The notes below the pieces were generated by a model, which saw only the letters and a program-made list of their open reading frames with translations, had not been told where the DNA came from and did no database searches. From contig JAGBIM010000023.1 of NCBI GenBank assembly GCA_017934975.1, positions 117,757 to 181,756 of the forward strand: a stretch of DNA of 64,000 bases, read 5' to 3'. Position numbers and translations under genes: made by a program. Shown here in pieces: positions 63,195 to 64,000 of this stretch. The stretch's first letter is position 1, and each line of letters opens with the position of its first letter. This DNA is from Clostridia bacterium. Lineage in GTDB: Bacteria; Bacillota; Clostridia; Oscillospirales; UBA644.

Positions 63195-63223
63195 TTGACA
63201 ATTCCCTCAATTAGGTGTATACT
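63195..63223 (+). promoter_or_regulatory. SigA promoter of SLOG-family gene
   Basis: Perfect TTGACA (63195-63200), 17-bp spacer, TATACT (63218-63223), about 31 bp before the ATG at 63254. It lies between the divergent genes, where the XRE protein could bind. Confidence 0.75.
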
Positions 63224-63253
63224 TATATAAGAATATACAAGAAGGATGATTTT

Positions 63254-63586
63254 ATGAAATTGTTGATTGCGGGTTCCCGAAGCATAACCACGTTTAATTT
63301 ATCCCAACATATTCCAAGCGAAACAGACTTAATCATTTGCGGCGGAGCAAAAGGAATCGATTCTGTCGCGGAACAATTTGCAGACCAAAATAAAATTTCC
63401 AAGCTGGTTTTACGCCCAAAATATAATCTTTACGGCAGAGCTGCCCCACTCAAGCGTAACGATATCATGGTCGACCTTGCGGATGAAATTTTAATTATTT
63501 GGGACGGGAAATCCCGAGGAACAAAGCACACGATTGATTACGCAACAAAGATGAAAAAGCCTCTTTCCGTTATTCTTTGCGAATAA
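63254..63586 (+). CDS. SLOG-domain protein (DUF2493/DprA-like fold)
   Basis: 110 residues from ATG 63254, preceded by GAAGGATG. Recognisable SLOG features are LLIAGSRSI at the N-terminus, the glycine-rich loop LIICGGAKGIDSVAEQFA, GRAAPLKRNDIMVDLADEILIIWDG and SRGTKHTIDYA. SLOG proteins bind nucleotides or nucleotide-derived ligands and often act as sensors in conflict systems. No effector gene is attached here. More AT-rich than the flanking core genes; divergent from an XRE regulator. Confidence 0.85.
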   Translation: MKLLIAGSRSITTFNLSQHIPSETDLIICGGAKGIDSVAEQFADQNKISKLVLRPKYNLYGRAAPLKRNDIMVDLADEILIIWDGKSRGTKHTIDYATKMKKPLSVILCE

Positions 63587-63590
63587 AAAG

Positions 63591-63618
63591 CCGCCCCGAA
63601 CCGTTTGGTTCGGGGCGG
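63591..63618 (+). terminator. Terminator-like hairpin after SLOG gene
   Basis: Perfect arms CCGCCCCGAACC (63591-63602) and GGTTCGGGGCGG (63607-63618) with loop GTTT; only a weak T tail follows. Nearly the same stem as the hairpin after tcdA. Confidence 0.75.
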
Positions 63619-63706
63619 TCAGTTTGTCGATAAACCTCAAAATAATATTTTTATCACCGCCGCAAATACTCGCGGCGGAATTTCGGGGTCTGTGTTTTAT
63701 CGGAAA

Positions 63707-63964
63707 AAAACCCCTTCCACCCCCACGCCGCACTTCGGCGACGCGGCGGTCCCCCTTCCCCTTTGCGTGGCGCAAAGGAGACGGCGAAGGCGGGTGCACG
63801 AACCGTTGAAGGTACATCAACAAAAAGGCAACACATGAAAGAAAATCCACCGGGAGAATCTGACACCCGAGTCTGCCGTCCACTTTCCCGCCATGGGAAA
63901 GGGGAAGGGGGACCGACGGAAAGGGATTGCGAAGCAATTGCTTTTCGTTGGTGGAAGGGGTTTT
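63707..63964. repeat. 258-bp MITE-like inverted-repeat element, copy B
   Basis: Begins AAAACCCCTTCCACC and ends GGTGGAAGGGGTTTT. Equal in length to copy A (35612-35869) and matching its reverse complement over the whole length, with differences concentrated in hairpin stems and the centre. Stems CTTTGCG/CGCAAAG (63761-63777) and CTTTCCC/GGGAAAG (63883-63901) lie in the two arms. Open frames inside give only Pro/Arg/Gly-rich peptides and are not genes. Confidence 0.75.
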
Positions 63965-64000
63965 GCACGATAACGGAACGGCGAATACACTTTTTCGACA

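Overview
The window reads as chromosome from an endospore-forming, Gram-positive clostridial bacterium. The evidence is sporulation genes (spoIIE, spoIID, a SpoIIQ-type M23 protein, dipicolinate synthase dpaA/dpaB), a class B sortase, lipoproteins with Gram-positive lipoboxes, an ECF S component, near-consensus SigA promoters with 17-bp spacers, AGGAGG-type ribosome binding sites and fairly GC-rich codon use. The genus cannot be fixed from the sequence alone. A gut anaerobe that uses plant or host glycans fits the sugar transporter, beta-galactosidase and GH109-like protein, but that is inference. No rRNA, tRNA, CRISPR array or phage genes were found.

Layout. 1-6.9 kb: leftward sugar ABC transporter operon (large solute-binding protein with carbohydrate-binding-like domains, two CUT1 permeases, an NHL-repeat membrane protein cut by the left edge). 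7.2-10.8 kb: leftward split transketolase and sortase. 10.8-12.5 kb: D,D-carboxypeptidase and ECF S component. 12.5-15.9 kb: leftward LytTR/DUF3021 pair, amidohydrolase, RNase H and rpmB. 15.9-27.9 kb: long rightward housekeeping operon smc-ftsY-yhbY-nadD/yqeK-rsfS-leuS-recD2-rsmA. 28-33.3 kb: parvulin-like lipoprotein, small lipoprotein plus AraC regulator, EF-G-like GTPase. 33.3-42.5 kb: a patchwork of dpaAB, an ABC exporter, a cysteine-rich lipoprotein, spoIIE, and several intergenic inverted-repeat elements. 42.4-47.8 kb: leftward arginine operon argCJBDF. 47.9-51 kb: NitT/TauT-type ABC transporter divergent from a Crp/Fnr regulator. 51-55.5 kb: GH2 beta-galactosidase and GH109-like oxidoreductase. 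55.5-60.5 kb: leftward gltA-LRR protein-IMP dehydrogenase. 60.5-64 kb: spoIID and spoIIQ convergent, tcdA, an XRE/SLOG pair, and another inverted-repeat element.

How the genes work together. The arginine operon is a complete route from glutamate to citrulline using the acetyl-recycling ArgJ. The smc operon joins chromosome organisation, membrane targeting, NAD synthesis, ribosome silencing and rRNA methylation. The sporulation genes are scattered, but several have upstream sequences resembling the sporulation sigma factor promoters expected from Bacillus (SigF before spoIIQ, SigK before dpaA, a Spo0A-type promoter before spoIIE).

The least ordinary content is a family of intergenic inverted-repeat elements: two 258-bp copies in opposite orientation, a 366-bp relative nested inside a 705-bp relative, and a 186-bp relative. 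Their arms carry hairpins whose stems differ in sequence but stay self-complementary. This, and the XRE/SLOG pair bounded by a 22-bp direct repeat, are the best candidates for something undescribed.
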